A stretch of 64,000 nt of DNA from Fuerstiella sp. (GTDB taxonomy: Bacteria; Planctomycetota; Planctomycetia; Planctomycetales; Planctomycetaceae): NCBI GenBank assembly GCA_022447185.1, contig JAKVAY010000047.1, forward strand, positions 30,690 to 94,689, read 5' to 3'. Shown here one piece after another: positions 33,629 to 43,466 of this stretch. Under the pieces are notes generated by a model. That model was given only the letters and a program-made list of their open reading frames with translations. It searched no databases and was not told the DNA's origin. The translations under genes were made by a program, and so were the position numbers. Position 1 is the stretch's first letter. Every line of letters begins with the position of its first letter.

Positions 33629-35778
33629 ATGTCCTTCTGCCGGTCCGAAGACTGTGTGTCGTTGTAGAAATTTTGGGAGTTCTTCGCCATCTCTACCAGG
33701 AGCGATGCTGGCTCGTACTGGTTGCCGATGTCGTTTTGCAGCCTTTGAAGAGCGTTCACAGTTGCTGGCAGCCCCTGTTCGTCCATGTAACGGAAGGGCC
33801 CTCCCCGGAATGGTGGAAACCCGATGCCAAAGACGGCCGCGATGTCTCCGTCTCGCGGGGATGAGATAATTTTATCTGCCAGACACAAGACGGCTTCGTT
33901 CAGCATCATTAACAGGCATTGTTCGACGATTTCTGAAGCTGGCATTTGTTTGCGTGGAACGATACCCAGTTCGTGGTAGACCGCTTCATCGATCTTTTTG
34001 CTGTTCTTCGGTTTATCGTAGAGATAAAAACCCTTTCCAGACTTTTTTCCGACACGATTCGATTCAACAAGTTTCTTCTGGAGATCGCTGCCCTGCATCC
34101 GTCTGCCAAAGGCTTCTTCAAGGACTGGCTGTACTTTGCTGCCAACGTCGATGCCCACTTCGTCCAGCAGCTTAAACGGTCCCACAGGAAATCCAAAATT
34201 CACAAGGGCCCGGTCAATTGTGTCAAAAGGAACACCTTCCATTCCGCATCGCATCGCGGCATTGATGTAAGGAGCCAGGATACGATTTACATAGAAGCCG
34301 GGGCCGTCTTTCACAACCACGACTGTCTTGCCCTGTTTCTTCCCAAAGGCGACGGCTGTTGCCAATGCCTGGTCTGAAGTGCCCGAGTGTCGGATAATTT
34401 CCAGCAGAGGCATTTTTTCCACGGGTGAAAAATAATGCATTCCCAGGACATTACCCGGGCGGATCGCGTTTGCGGCGATGTCTCCAATGGGAATGGAGGA
34501 CGTGTTGCTCGCGAAGACAGTGTGTTCATTTCCCAGAGCTTCAATGTCAGCAAGCATTTGTTGCTTCAGGGGCAAATCTTCGAACACGGCTTCGACAATC
34601 AGATCGCAGCTGTGGAATCCACTGTAGTCCAGAGTTCCGGTGAGTCGGTTCATCCGTTTCTTTACCTGCTCCTGAGACAGGATTCTGCGTTTGACACGTT
34701 TTGAATAAAAGGCATCCAGGTGCCTGTAGGCGCCGAGAATACCTTCATGTCGAATGTCTTTCATACGCACTGAGGTGCTCCCCTTATCGATGGATACCAG
34801 TGCGATACCGGCTCCCATGAGACCACCGCCAAGAATTCCCAATCGGTTCACTTCCCGGTTTCCAACGTCTGAATCGATGAAACGTTCCTTTTTGAGATCA
34901 TTAGACGCGAAGTAGATATTCATCAGTTGCTTCGCTTCCGCGGACATCGCCAGTTCGGCAAATCGCGTACTTTCGAGATCCAGTGTCTGTATCAGTGAGG
35001 ACTTCAATGAGGTCTTGGCGATTTCGAGGATTGCCAGAGGGGCCGGGTACAGGCCCCGTGTGGTTTTCATTACCTGCTGGCTGGCTTTTCTCAGAACGAT
35101 ATCGCGGATCCAGGGCATCCTGAGCATTCGCTCTCTGAGCAGCTGTTTGCGTTTAGGTATCTTTGTGTCAATAAAGTTTAACGCTGTCTTTCTGGCAACT
35201 TCCGCCAGAATTGCGGGCGACACGACTTCGTCAATCAGTCCCAAACGCCTGGCTCGTGTCGCATCCAGTTGCCTGCCGGTCAACAGCAGATCCAGCCCCT
35301 TCGGCAGGCTGATCATGCGAGGGATCAGCGTTGCACCGCGACCCCCGGGCAAAAGTCCAAGCATTACCTCGGGGAATCCGATCTTTGTTTTTGTGTCGTC
35401 GGTTGCGATCCGGTAATGGCACGCCAGTGCCAGTTCGAGACCGCCACCAAGGCACGGTCCGTGAATAGCAGCGACGAACGGTTTGGAGCTCTCGTTCATT
35501 CGGTTGAAGAGTTTGTGCCCATTGAGGATCAGCTGCCTGGTTTCTTCGAAACTGGCGACAGATTTCAGCATCTTAATGTCGGCGCCAGCAACGAAGCTGT
35601 TGTCCTTACCACTGATCAGGATGACCGAATTGATCGTGGAATCGTTCTCAATTCGGTCGGTCAGCGCGTCGAATTCCTGTGCAAGGGCCTGGTTCAGTAC
35701 ATTCATCGACTCGTTCGGTACGTCGATCGCGACAGTGAGGATTCCCTGGTCGTCCAGCGTTGTGGTCAACGTGTCCAT
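33625..35778 (-). CDS. fadJ: Fatty acid oxidation complex alpha subunit (enoyl-CoA hydratase / 3-hydroxyacyl-CoA dehydrogenase)
   Basis: Bifunctional beta-oxidation enzyme, cytoplasmic, 717 residues. The N-terminal crotonase domain (1 to about 190) shows AAIHGPCLGGGLELALACHYR and IGFPEVMLGLLPGGRG with the two catalytic Glu. The NAD-binding dehydrogenase part starts near 310 (LGILGGGLMGAGIALVS), with EAVFEDLPLKQQ and FASNTSSIPI. The C-terminal domain has GMHYFSPVEKMPLLEII, containing the catalytic His, and KDGPGFYVNRILAPY. It forms a complex with the thiolase encoded 24 bases upstream. Length and architecture fit FadJ/FadB. It is the second gene of a fadI-fadJ-peptidase operon. Confidence 0.95.
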   Translation of the reverse strand: MDTLTTTLDDQGILTVAIDVPNESMNVLNQALAQEFDALTDRIENDSTINSVILISGKDNSFVAGADIKMLKSVASFEETRQLILNGHKLFNRMNESSKPFVAAIHGPCLGGGLELALACHYRIATDDTKTKIGFPEVMLGLLPGGRGATLIPRMISLPKGLDLLLTGRQLDATRARRLGLIDEVVSPAILAEVARKTALNFIDTKIPKRKQLLRERMLRMPWIRDIVLRKASQQVMKTTRGLYPAPLAILEIAKTSLKSSLIQTLDLESTRFAELAMSAEAKQLMNIYFASNDLKKERFIDSDVGNREVNRLGILGGGLMGAGIALVSIDKGSTSVRMKDIRHEGILGAYRHLDAFYSKRVKRRILSQEQVKKRMNRLTGTLDYSGFHSCDLIVEAVFEDLPLKQQMLADIEALGNEHTVFASNTSSIPIGDIAANAIRPGNVLGMHYFSPVEKMPLLEIIRHSGTSDQALATAVAFGKKQGKTVVVVKDGPGFYVNRILAPYINAAMRCGMEGVPFDTIDRALVNFGFPVGPFKLLDEVGIDVGSKVQPVLEEAFGRRMQGSDLQKKLVESNRVGKKSGKGFYLYDKPKNSKKIDEAVYHELGIVPRKQMPASEIVEQCLLMMLNEAVLCLADKIISSPRDGDIAAVFGIGFPPFRGGPFRYMDEQGLPATVNALQRLQNDIGNQYEPASLLVEMAKNSQNFYNDTQSSDRQKDM

Positions 35779-35802
35779 TGGGTTCTTTCCTGAAGGCTCA
35801 GA

Positions 35803-37143
35803 TCACGATTCCGCTTCGACAATCATGGCAGCGCCCAGTCCACCGGCGGCACATGCGGTTGTGAGCGCAAGTCCTCCACCGCGACGTTTCAATTCATTGA
35901 TTGTCTGGATGATGATGCGGCCACCAGTTGCGGCAAACGGATGTCCGTACGCAAGGGACCCGCCAAGTACGTTGAATCGATTCATGTCGATTTCACCGAG
36001 TGGCTCACTGCGATTCAGAAATTTTTCCGCATATTGGCGAGACCCAAACGCTGCAATGTTTGCCAGTGTCTGGGCCGCAAACGCTTCGTGCATATCAATC
36101 AGTGTCAAATCGTTCAGTCGCAGGCCGGCCCTGGCAAGGACCTTCGCTGACGCATGTATCGGTCCCATAAGCAGATCAGTCGCGACGGTGTTTGCAGTGA
36201 ACGCATAGTGGCGGATATATCCGAGCGGTTGATATCCAAGGGATTTTGCTTTGGACTCTTTCATCATCAGCAGTGCGGATGCACCATCTGTCAGTGGTGT
36301 GCTGTTGGCAGCTGTGACAGTACCATGCCTGCGATCAAACGCCGGACGCAGGGACGAGAGTTTCTCCATTGTGGAATCGTCGCGTATATTTTCGTCACGG
36401 ATGAACACCTCTTTGTACGGTGCGGGATAGGCAACGATAACTTCTGCATCCAGCCTGCCATCTTCCCAGGCCTGATGAGCCAGTTGGTGCGAACGCAGAG
36501 CCAGCCGGTCCTGATCGTTTCGGGTAATGCCGTAATCCCTGGCCATCTGTTCGGCACTGTCGCCCATTCGCAGATTGGTTGAGTACTCTGCGATCGCTGG
36601 TGGAACCGGAGCGAGGTCTCTGAGTCGTGTACCTCGGAGTGCCCTCAGTTTACCCAGCACGGATCGCTGTTTACTGACGTGAACCATCTTCAGGGCGAAC
36701 CTGTCGCTGAAGCAAATCGGAACAACACTTGACGAATCGGCACCTCCGGCCAGACCGATTTCAATGTCCCCGACCTCAAGGCTGTCACAAATTGCAGACA
36801 CCGACTGAAAGCTGGTCGCACAGGCTCGTGAGACGCTGTAAGCGTCACATGTCACCGGCAAATCCGTTCCCAGAACGACTTCGCGGGCGATATTGGGTGC
36901 TTTCGGGAGTACCACAACCTGACCAAAGACAATTCGATCGATGCTGCCCGGATCAAGATTAGTGCGTGCAAGCAGTTCGCGGACCACTGTTCTGCCCAGA
37001 TCGATGGCGTTGAGCGTTGAGTAGTGACTCGCCTGTCGGGCAAAAGGTGTTCGCAGACCTGCGACAACTGCAATTCGGTCCTCGGTTGAGCTGATCACGG
37101 TCGAAATTCCGAAGTTACGTGTTCGCCGATGAAGCACCGGCAA
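35803..37143 (-). CDS. fadI: Acetyl-CoA acyltransferase (beta-ketothiolase), FadI-like
   Basis: Thiolase that cleaves 3-ketoacyl-CoA in the last step of beta-oxidation; 446 residues. The nucleophilic Cys is Cys108 in [12 protein letters not shown]. The His of the middle motif lies in [19 protein letters not shown] and the C-terminal catalytic Cys in [17 protein letters not shown]. An N-terminal extension of about 20 residues before [12 protein letters not shown] suggests the true start may be slightly later, but no better start with a ribosome binding site was obvious. It is the first gene of the operon, and its product would pair with FadJ. Confidence 0.94.
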   Translation of the reverse strand: MPVLHRRTRNFGISTVISSTEDRIAVVAGLRTPFARQASHYSTLNAIDLGRTVVRELLARTNLDPGSIDRIVFGQVVVLPKAPNIAREVVLGTDLPVTCDAYSVSRACATSFQSVSAICDSLEVGDIEIGLAGGADSSSVVPICFSDRFALKMVHVSKQRSVLGKLRALRGTRLRDLAPVPPAIAEYSTNLRMGDSAEQMARDYGITRNDQDRLALRSHQLAHQAWEDGRLDAEVIVAYPAPYKEVFIRDENIRDDSTMEKLSSLRPAFDRRHGTVTAANSTPLTDGASALLMMKESKAKSLGYQPLGYIRHYAFTANTVATDLLMGPIHASAKVLARAGLRLNDLTLIDMHEAFAAQTLANIAAFGSRQYAEKFLNRSEPLGEIDMNRFNVLGGSLAYGHPFAATGGRIIIQTINELKRRGGGLALTTACAAGGLGAAMIVEAES

Positions 37144-37280
37144 GGTAGTCGTCTCCCCGGTGAATGCAACCTAATTGAGACGGCCTCGACTGTTCATTGA
37201 GTGGTGCGAGCTCCTTACTGACATCATCGGCATCGAAGTACCGGGTTATGCCTTATTGAGTAATGACGATGCTGACAGGG

Positions 37281-38354
37281 TCAACTCTGCTCGGGAACGC
37301 TGTAGCCGCTGGCACGCAGGGTTGACTCATGGACGGCGAGTTCGTGGGACAAGGGATAGTCCGTCTCTTTTTCGTGACGAAGGATCGCTGCCATGTCACG
37401 GAACGCACTGATAAATTTTCCAGGTCCCTCGGGCAGCGTCACGTCCTGGTAACCGATTTGGTAACCGTCGTGTGGATGCTCCAGGGCCAGGCGAAACGAC
37501 TGGCCGCCGAGAGGGCGGAGATCAAATGTGCCAAACTCACCGCAAACGGTAAACTGTCGCCGCTGCTGCCCGGAGTATTCCGTAAGAGCGCTGCGGACGG
37601 AGGCGATCGCATTTGGGTAATCGAACACCGCGAGCTGATTGTCGACCAGTGAGTCCTGTTCAGGATGAGTCTGCCGAGAGAAAGCTGTTGTCTTTTGCGG
37701 ATTTCCAAGGATGCGAACCATCGCGTCGACCACATGACAGCCGATTTCAAACATCGAACCGCCGGCATACCTTGACAGGTACGTTCTTGATGAGGAACTC
37801 ACCTTTTTGCTCATCACGGCGTGCAGTTCGAAGATGTCACCAAGCCAGCCCTCTTCGATAATCCTGTAGCAGAACTGAAAGGCCGTGTGGTAGCGGTAAA
37901 TATAACCCATCTGAAGATGCAGTTCTTTCCGTTCCATTGTTTCAGCCAGCGACTGGAATCCTTCAAGAGTCTCGCCAGGTGGTTTGTCGAGATGGATGTG
38001 CAGACCGGCTTCGGCGCACCGCTGCGCTGTTGGCAATAGTTGTTCCACCTCAGTTTCGATGACCACGGCCTGGAGTCCGCTGGTATTCAGCAGTTGTTCT
38101 TCGCTCATGAGTTTGACATTCTGATACGATCCATCCAATGGTTTACGACGTTTCGGATCATTTTCAACAACACCGACGACTTCAAAATCATCAGTCTGTT
38201 TTAGCTGCGAAAACACACTTGAAGCATGGGCGTGGCCGGTGCCGATTTGTCCGATTTTGATTCGGTCTGCCGCTCGGTTCGCTCTGACTGAGGAAAGGCC
38301 GGCGGCCAAAGTACTGGCGGCCGCAATAAAGGTTCGTCGATTGAATGTCTGCAT
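37281..38354 (-). CDS. Gfo/Idh/MocA family oxidoreductase, Tat-exported
   Basis: NAD(P)-binding sugar-type oxidoreductase, 357 residues from the ATG at 38354. The start gives a twin-arginine leader (TFNRRTFIAAASTLAAGLSS), so export in folded form is likely. The Rossmann motif IKIGQIGTGHAH follows, and then the EKP-like HLDKPPGE motif in which Asp replaces the usual Glu of EKP. The C-terminal domain carries MGYIYRYHTAFQF and MFEIGCHVVDAMVRILG. Planctomycetes carry dozens of such genes, thought to act on sugars or cyclitols. A 10-bp hairpin separates it from the second Gfo/Idh/MocA gene upstream. Confidence 0.9.
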   Translation of the reverse strand: MQTFNRRTFIAAASTLAAGLSSVRANRAADRIKIGQIGTGHAHASSVFSQLKQTDDFEVVGVVENDPKRRKPLDGSYQNVKLMSEEQLLNTSGLQAVVIETEVEQLLPTAQRCAEAGLHIHLDKPPGETLEGFQSLAETMERKELHLQMGYIYRYHTAFQFCYRIIEEGWLGDIFELHAVMSKKVSSSSRTYLSRYAGGSMFEIGCHVVDAMVRILGNPQKTTAFSRQTHPEQDSLVDNQLAVFDYPNAIASVRSALTEYSGQQRRQFTVCGEFGTFDLRPLGGQSFRLALEHPHDGYQIGYQDVTLPEGPGKFISAFRDMAAILRHEKETDYPLSHELAVHESTLRASGYSVPEQS

Positions 38355-38574
38355 GAGTTTTGTCCAGCTGTCGAACAGAGTGGTTCGTTGCGCAGTTCTT
38401 GTGCGATTCGGCTTCGAATAGACGTTTTGATTTACAAAATCAGTCGGTTGCGGAAACGTTGTTGGATCGTTTTGTCGCTCGTGTGTTTTGTTGTGAGGCG
38501 AGATTGTCACAGTGAGATGACAGACGAATCCTCAACGGCACTGTGGGACAAGGATAAACCGGGTTGATTCATCG

Positions 38575-38601
38575 CCCGACGACCACGAAGAGGTCGTCGG
38601 G
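38575..38601. terminator. 10-bp GC-rich hairpin without T tract
   Basis: CCCGACGACC at 38575-38584 and its exact complement at 38592-38601 flank a 7-base loop, 9 bases after the stop codon of the upstream minus-strand gene. The position suggests transcript termination or 3' end protection of that gene, although there is no U tail. Confidence 0.6.
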
Positions 38602-38609
38602 ATGAGACG

Positions 38610-39947
38610 TTACAGCGTCCATCCCTTTCGGTATTCCTTGTGGATCATGGCCTGGGCCTTTGTTGAATTTGAAATTTTCAAGTTTTTTGCGTCCCACTCC
38701 AGTATCTCGCCGCTGCGATATGAGACGACTCCCAGCAGCACAGCTTCCGTGAGCGCTCCGGAATAACTGAAATTGCAGGTTGTGGGTCCACCGGATTTGA
38801 TGGCCTCAATCCATTCGTTGTGGTGACCGATTGAACCGGGCAGATACGGATCGGGACGCTGGAATTCGACCGATGGATCGTCAGGCAACAGCATGTGTGA
38901 TCCATAGTTCGAAATAATGGCACCGTGTTCACCAATAAACAGCTGTCCACCTCGCCAATCCAGCGGCTTACCGTCTTTGTCCTTGTAAGTGCCAAGAATA
39001 TCCGGTTTGCGGGCACCATCGTACCAGGTCAGATTGACGGGCGGTTTGTTTCCCCGGGCCGGGTATTGGTACTTTACGACAATTCCGGAACTCGTAGCTT
39101 CTTGGTCGAGTTTTGGACCGGTAGCAGCAACGGAAATCGGATGTTTCAGATCCAGTGCCCAGTGTGCCAGATCCATAAAATGACAACCGAAATCACCGAG
39201 GCCGCCATTTCCGTAGTCCCAGAACCAACGCCAGTGAAATGGTGCGACGGTTTGATGTTTGCCGTTGATCGTCGCTTCAACGTAATCTCGTTTCGGAGTT
39301 GGCCCAAGCCACAAATCCCAGTCCAGGCCCGTCGGTTTTTCCCTTTTCATCAAACGTCCGGTGCTGTAGTCCACGCCCATCCATACATGGACTTCTCGCA
39401 CAGGTCCAATCGTTCCGCTCTCGACTAATTCCACAACTCGACGGTAATTGTCGCCGGCATGAATCTGCGTGCCCATTTGTGTGACGAGATTTTTCTCTGC
39501 TGCCAGATTCGCGAGGACGCGGGATTCGTAAACCGTATGTGCCAGTGGCTTTTCGCAATAGGTATGCTTGCCCATGCGCAACGCCATTGCTGCTGCGGGG
39601 GCGTGCGTGTGGTCCGGAGTTGCCACAATCACCGCGTCGATCCTGTCGGCTTCTGTTTCCAGCATCACTCGGTAGTCGCGGTAACGCCGAGCGCCTTTGT
39701 ATTTAGCACCCGCTGGCTCCAGGAAATTGGTATCAACGTCAGCAATCGCGACAATATTCTGACTCTCACAACCAGCGATGTTGCTGCCTGCGCGGTTGCC
39801 CGTCCCGATGGCAGCGATATTGATTTTTTCCAGAGACGAGTTGGAGGCGGTCGCCGGCGCCGGGTTCAAATGCCACACGGATGCCGCTGTTGCACCGGCA
39901 AGAGTACTTTGAGTCAAAAAATTACGGCGGTTCAGGTTGATAGCCAT
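38610..39947 (-). CDS. Gfo/Idh/MocA family oxidoreductase, Tat-exported (second)
   Basis: The 445-residue product from the ATG at 39947 has the twin-arginine leader NRRNFLTQSTLAGATAAS. Next come the NAD-binding segment INIAAIGTGNRAGSNIAG, ATPDHTHAPAAAMALRMGKH and the canonical CEKPLAHTVYESR. The long C-terminal half, with WHWRWFWDYGNGGLGDFGCHFMD-type sequence, is characteristic of the planctomycete subgroup. It lies upstream of the other Gfo/Idh/MocA gene on the same strand and divergent from the HpcH/HpaI aldolase. The shared promoter region (39948-40142) suggests coordinated expression with the aldolase, possibly in sugar-acid catabolism, which is inference. Confidence 0.92.
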   Translation of the reverse strand: MAINLNRRNFLTQSTLAGATAASVWHLNPAPATASNSSLEKINIAAIGTGNRAGSNIAGCESQNIVAIADVDTNFLEPAGAKYKGARRYRDYRVMLETEADRIDAVIVATPDHTHAPAAAMALRMGKHTYCEKPLAHTVYESRVLANLAAEKNLVTQMGTQIHAGDNYRRVVELVESGTIGPVREVHVWMGVDYSTGRLMKREKPTGLDWDLWLGPTPKRDYVEATINGKHQTVAPFHWRWFWDYGNGGLGDFGCHFMDLAHWALDLKHPISVAATGPKLDQEATSSGIVVKYQYPARGNKPPVNLTWYDGARKPDILGTYKDKDGKPLDWRGGQLFIGEHGAIISNYGSHMLLPDDPSVEFQRPDPYLPGSIGHHNEWIEAIKSGGPTTCNFSYSGALTEAVLLGVVSYRSGEILEWDAKNLKISNSTKAQAMIHKEYRKGWTL

Positions 39948-40142
39948 GCGTTGTTCCTCGGAATTCATCTTGCCGACGACAGGTGCTGATGCTGACGGAA
40001 TCCAGCCTAACGCACACGTGTCGGCAACACAACGATGTACGACTTTCGTGAACACGATGGACGAATGCTCCAGGATCCACGACATTGGACCGTTCATGAA
40101 AACAATACATGTTCAACTCGTTTCGTGATTTCGGAGTTCTCA

Positions 40143-40910
40143 ATGTTTGAAAATCGTGTCAAGCAGCGTCTGGCAGAAGGCGGCGCTGCCTGGGGTGCCC
40201 ACCTGGCGGATGCCTCCGAGATGGTTGCAAAATTCACAGTGGACTGTGATATCGATTTCCTGTGGATTGATCTGGAACATCGCCCGTACGGAACGCATGA
40301 AATCCGATGGCTTCCGATTATCTGCCGTCAGGCCGGCTGTGCCTCAATGGTACGAGTTCCAGGACTGGACCCGATCTGGATTAAAAAAGCTCTCGACATC
40401 GGGGCAGATACGATCATGGTGCCGCAGATCAACACCGCAGATGAAGCAAAACTCGCGGTTGAATTTGCAAAATATCCTCCGGAAGGTTCCCGTGGCGTGT
40501 CTCCATTGTGGACAACAATGATGGATGTCAGTTGGGACGACTATCTGCCCGTTGCCAATCAGGAGGTCTGTATGGTTGTGCAGGTCGAATCACCACAGGG
40601 CATAGAAAATCTGGACGCCATCGCTGAGATCGAAGGTGTGGATGTCGTGTTTGCCGGACCGGCCGATCTTTCAGCTTCACTGGGGGTGATCGGGCAGTTC
40701 GGCCATCCTAAGCTACAGCAATATCTGGCAGACTTTCCGAAGAAGGTTGCGGAACACGGTAAGCCGGCCGGCATTACGTTTACCACGCTGGACGAGTGCC
40801 GTCGGGCGTATGAACAGGGTTACCGGCTTATCAATATTGGCACCCTGATCCAGCACGGCATGGACGGTCTTAAGTCCAACCTGCGGCAGTTGCGTGAGCT
40901 GGAAGGTTAA
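40143..40910 (+). CDS. HpcH/HpaI family aldolase
   Basis: Metal-dependent class II aldolase that splits or forms 2-oxo acids, cytoplasmic, 255 residues. I took the ATG at 40143 (MFENRVKQRL), where the family begins; the frame is open from 40035. Motifs: DFLWIDLEHRPYGTHEIRWL with the catalytic His region, VRVPGLDPIWIKKALDIGAD, VQVESPQGIENLDAIAEIEG with metal-binding Glu, and VFAGPADLSASLG with the metal-binding Asp. Relatives act on 4-hydroxy-2-oxoheptanedioate, 2-keto-3-deoxy sugar acids or similar. The exact substrate is unknown. Confidence 0.92.
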   Translation: MFENRVKQRLAEGGAAWGAHLADASEMVAKFTVDCDIDFLWIDLEHRPYGTHEIRWLPIICRQAGCASMVRVPGLDPIWIKKALDIGADTIMVPQINTADEAKLAVEFAKYPPEGSRGVSPLWTTMMDVSWDDYLPVANQEVCMVVQVESPQGIENLDAIAEIEGVDVVFAGPADLSASLGVIGQFGHPKLQQYLADFPKKVAEHGKPAGITFTTLDECRRAYEQGYRLINIGTLIQHGMDGLKSNLRQLRELEG

Positions 40911-40925
40911 TGACGTGCGGACAGC

Positions 40926-42085
40926 TTACAGCACTTTAATGACAATGGTCGCCATGTCGTCTTTTTGAGGTGTTTCCTGTGTGTAGTTGCACGACGCTGT
41001 GTACATTGCAGGAACAATATCATTCGCAGATTGGTTGCGATGTTTTCGCACGACATCCATCATGCGATTGACGCCAAACAAACTCTTACGGTTACCGACA
41101 GATTCGTAGAAGCCATCTGTCGGGATTACCACGATGTCACCGGATTCGAGCAAAATCTTCTCATCATCTTCTTCCGACATCTCATCAACGATTCCGATGG
41201 GATAATCCATCCGCGCCGATGTGTAGACGTCTCCTTTAGTCGTGAGATGAAAAGCCGGGTGGCCGGCTGATGAGTAGTGAAGAGTCCGATTTGCAGTATC
41301 CAGTCGTCCAAGAAACAACGTCAGAAAGAGTCTCGCTCTGCGAAGTGCTGCCCGCCACAGAAGACATGGTGAACTCTGGAGATCAGTTTGCCAAGATTGT
41401 TTTCGTATTCACTGAACGCATGCAGCGCAGCTCGTGCTTCCACCATTTTGAGTGCCGGACCGAGACCATGGCCGGAGACGTCGCCAACGACGATGCCCAC
41501 ATTTTCACTCCCCATCGGAAGGAAATCATAGTCGTCGCCGCAGGCGTGTTCGGCAGTCCAGGCACTTCCCGCGATATCGAATCCGTTACACGTCGGTGCT
41601 GAGAGGGGGTAAAGCCCTTTTTGTAATTTACGGGCAATCCGAATCTGTTCGTGTGCAACTTTAAGCTGCTGTTCTGCTCTGATGCGTTCGCTTCGTTCAA
41701 TTGCAAACCGCATTTCGGGTCCAAGTGTATGCGCGCTGAGTTCGGCTTTCAGGATATAATCCTGAAAGCCGTCTCGAATGGCTTTCACCGCCGCTTCCCC
41801 GGCCTCATCACCACTGAGGATCAGAACGGGGCCATTTCGCGTGTGTTTCAATATGCTGTAGAACGTTCCGATCCCGGAACTGTCGGGTAATGTCAGATCC
41901 AGCAGTACCAGATCGAACTGTTTCTTCGCGAGAGACTCGATTGCTGCAGCAAGGGTTTCGACCTGATCGACATAGATTGGTACATCAAGACCATGTTTGA
42001 GAAGTGTCTGCACGAGATACGCATCAGTGGCGCAGTCTTCAACCAGCAGGAAGCGAAGGGCCTTGTCGGGATTGCCGATATTCAT
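40926..42085 (-). pseudogene. Response-regulator/RsbU-type PP2C phosphatase, frameshifted
   Basis: Two abutting frames together encode one protein. The first (42085 down to 41321) has a receiver domain (FLLVEDCATDAY, phosphoacceptor Asp in LVLLDLTLPDS), a coiled linker and the first half of a SpoIIE/RsbU phosphatase domain (GGDDYDFLPM-like CGDDYDFLPM, VVGDVSGHGLGPALK). It ends abruptly at FAERDSF. The second (41318 down to 40926) continues FLGRLDTANRTLHYSSAGHPAF and DIVVIPTDGFYE, and ends QKDDMATIVIKVL. Restoring one base near 41331 gives AERDLFLTLFLGRLD, as expected for the family. No slippery heptamer is visible, so this is a mutation or sequencing error. An intact version would link a phosphorelay to Ser/Thr dephosphorylation. 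Confidence 0.85.
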
Positions 42086-42360
42086 GAGAAAATCGGCAAT
42101 CCTGGTCACTGGATATTTCAACCATTACGGTGGCAGCTTCTCAGTCTCTGATGCTCACGACCAGTATCGTCCGTTTTGTCCGGCAACGGTTGAAAACAGT
42201 CGCCAGACATTGACCCGCATGCTACCACTCTACCGTCCAGTTAGTCAGAATTCCGCTCCCAAAACACTTTTCAGAGAACCAAATTTTCCGGTGCAGAACT
42301 GTCAGTCCATGAATGTGAACCTGGCGGCCTGTGGTCGGCGCCTTTAAACGGATTGTTAAG

Positions 42361-43407
42361 ATGCCTGTGATGCAGAACTGGCGTAAAGAAGCAGGCGCTC
42401 GGCTTGCAGGTTCCCGGGGACTTGACAGTGCCAAACTGCAGGCGCCGTGCATTGTCCGAATTCCGACCGGTGGCTATCGCCTCTTTTACACTGCAGTGGG
42501 ACCCGAAAAACCGTTTTCTGCGTGCCAGGGTTATCTTCTTAGTGCAGTGTCCGAAGATGGTCTGGTGTTTCGTACGGAACCGGGAATTCGTTTGGCGCCA
42601 CGGCCGGAACTGGAGTACATGTCGCTGCGTTTGCTCGCACCAACGATCAGCTCCTGCGGGGACTATTGGCGAATGTATTTTGAATCTCGTGGTTCAGCCG
42701 ATCGACCAACTGTGATTTGCAGTGCTGTTTCATCGGACATGCTCAATTGGGAATTCGAAGAGGGGATTCGGCTGCAGACCCCAGGTGGAGTCGGCGGACC
42801 GCGGTATCTGAACCTGCCTGACGGTCGCGGTCGCTTGTATTGTTTTTGTCGTGAGTACGGCACCACTGGTATGGGAAGCGGTCAGCCGATATCCACAAAT
42901 GTGATGAGCGCTGTTACATCCGATGGGCTACAGTTCAAAATTGAGTCCGGTCGCCGTATGCAGGACAGACAGGCTGAGTTCGATACGGCGGGGATCACGG
43001 CTGCCGAAGTGATCGCCCCTGAGGGAGACGTCGATCAGTGGACGATGGTTTATTCTGCGTGGCAGGATGTCCCGCCGGGAACAAAGGTGCCGTTGCATCC
43101 GAGTCAGGACAGCAACGCAGTTGTCAGTGGGAAAAGTGACTCTTTTGCTGCCGCGTCAATTGCATCCGATATGGCGGGTTACCGGTCGCGAATTCATGTT
43201 GCCTACTCAAGTGACGGTCTGACGTGGACTCGAGCGGCATGTGCCATTGACGGCAGTGGATACGAAGGTCGCGGGTTCGATGCAGTTCATGCGGAAGATA
43301 TGTCGCTTATCCGGATTGGTAGGAATCAATACCGGATGTACTACGCGGCCTGTGACAGAAACGGTAACTGGCGAATTGTCAGCGCGGTCACCGAAGATCA
43401 GGCCTGA
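42361..43407 (+). CDS. Five-bladed propeller glycosidase-like protein (GH43/GH32 fold)
   Basis: The 348-residue product from the ATG at 42361 (frame open from 42331) is built of repeated blades with the pattern aromatic-x-Y/F followed by S(S)DGLxW: SAVSEDGLVFRTE, SAVSSDMLNWEFEEG, SAVTSDGLQFKIESG and VAYSSDGLTWTRA. The YRLFYTAVGP, YWRMYFESRG, WTMVYSAWQD and YRMYYAACDR strands alternate with them. This is the layout of the GH43/GH32/GH68 five-bladed propellers. No signal peptide is visible, and the three catalytic acidic residues cannot be assigned by eye, so it may be a glycan-binding or inactive homologue. Confidence 0.72.
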   Translation: MPVMQNWRKEAGARLAGSRGLDSAKLQAPCIVRIPTGGYRLFYTAVGPEKPFSACQGYLLSAVSEDGLVFRTEPGIRLAPRPELEYMSLRLLAPTISSCGDYWRMYFESRGSADRPTVICSAVSSDMLNWEFEEGIRLQTPGGVGGPRYLNLPDGRGRLYCFCREYGTTGMGSGQPISTNVMSAVTSDGLQFKIESGRRMQDRQAEFDTAGITAAEVIAPEGDVDQWTMVYSAWQDVPPGTKVPLHPSQDSNAVVSGKSDSFAAASIASDMAGYRSRIHVAYSSDGLTWTRAACAIDGSGYEGRGFDAVHAEDMSLIRIGRNQYRMYYAACDRNGNWRIVSAVTEDQA

Positions 43408-43466
43408 GATATCTCGAATGGCTTCCACGTTGTTACAGAGACCATCGTTGCCAGGGCAAGTGGCAC

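Noticed and set aside
41310..41345. Programmed -1 ribosomal frameshifting in the phosphatase gene
   Set aside because: No X-XXY-YYZ slippery heptamer and no obvious downstream pseudoknot, so a mutation or sequencing error is likelier.
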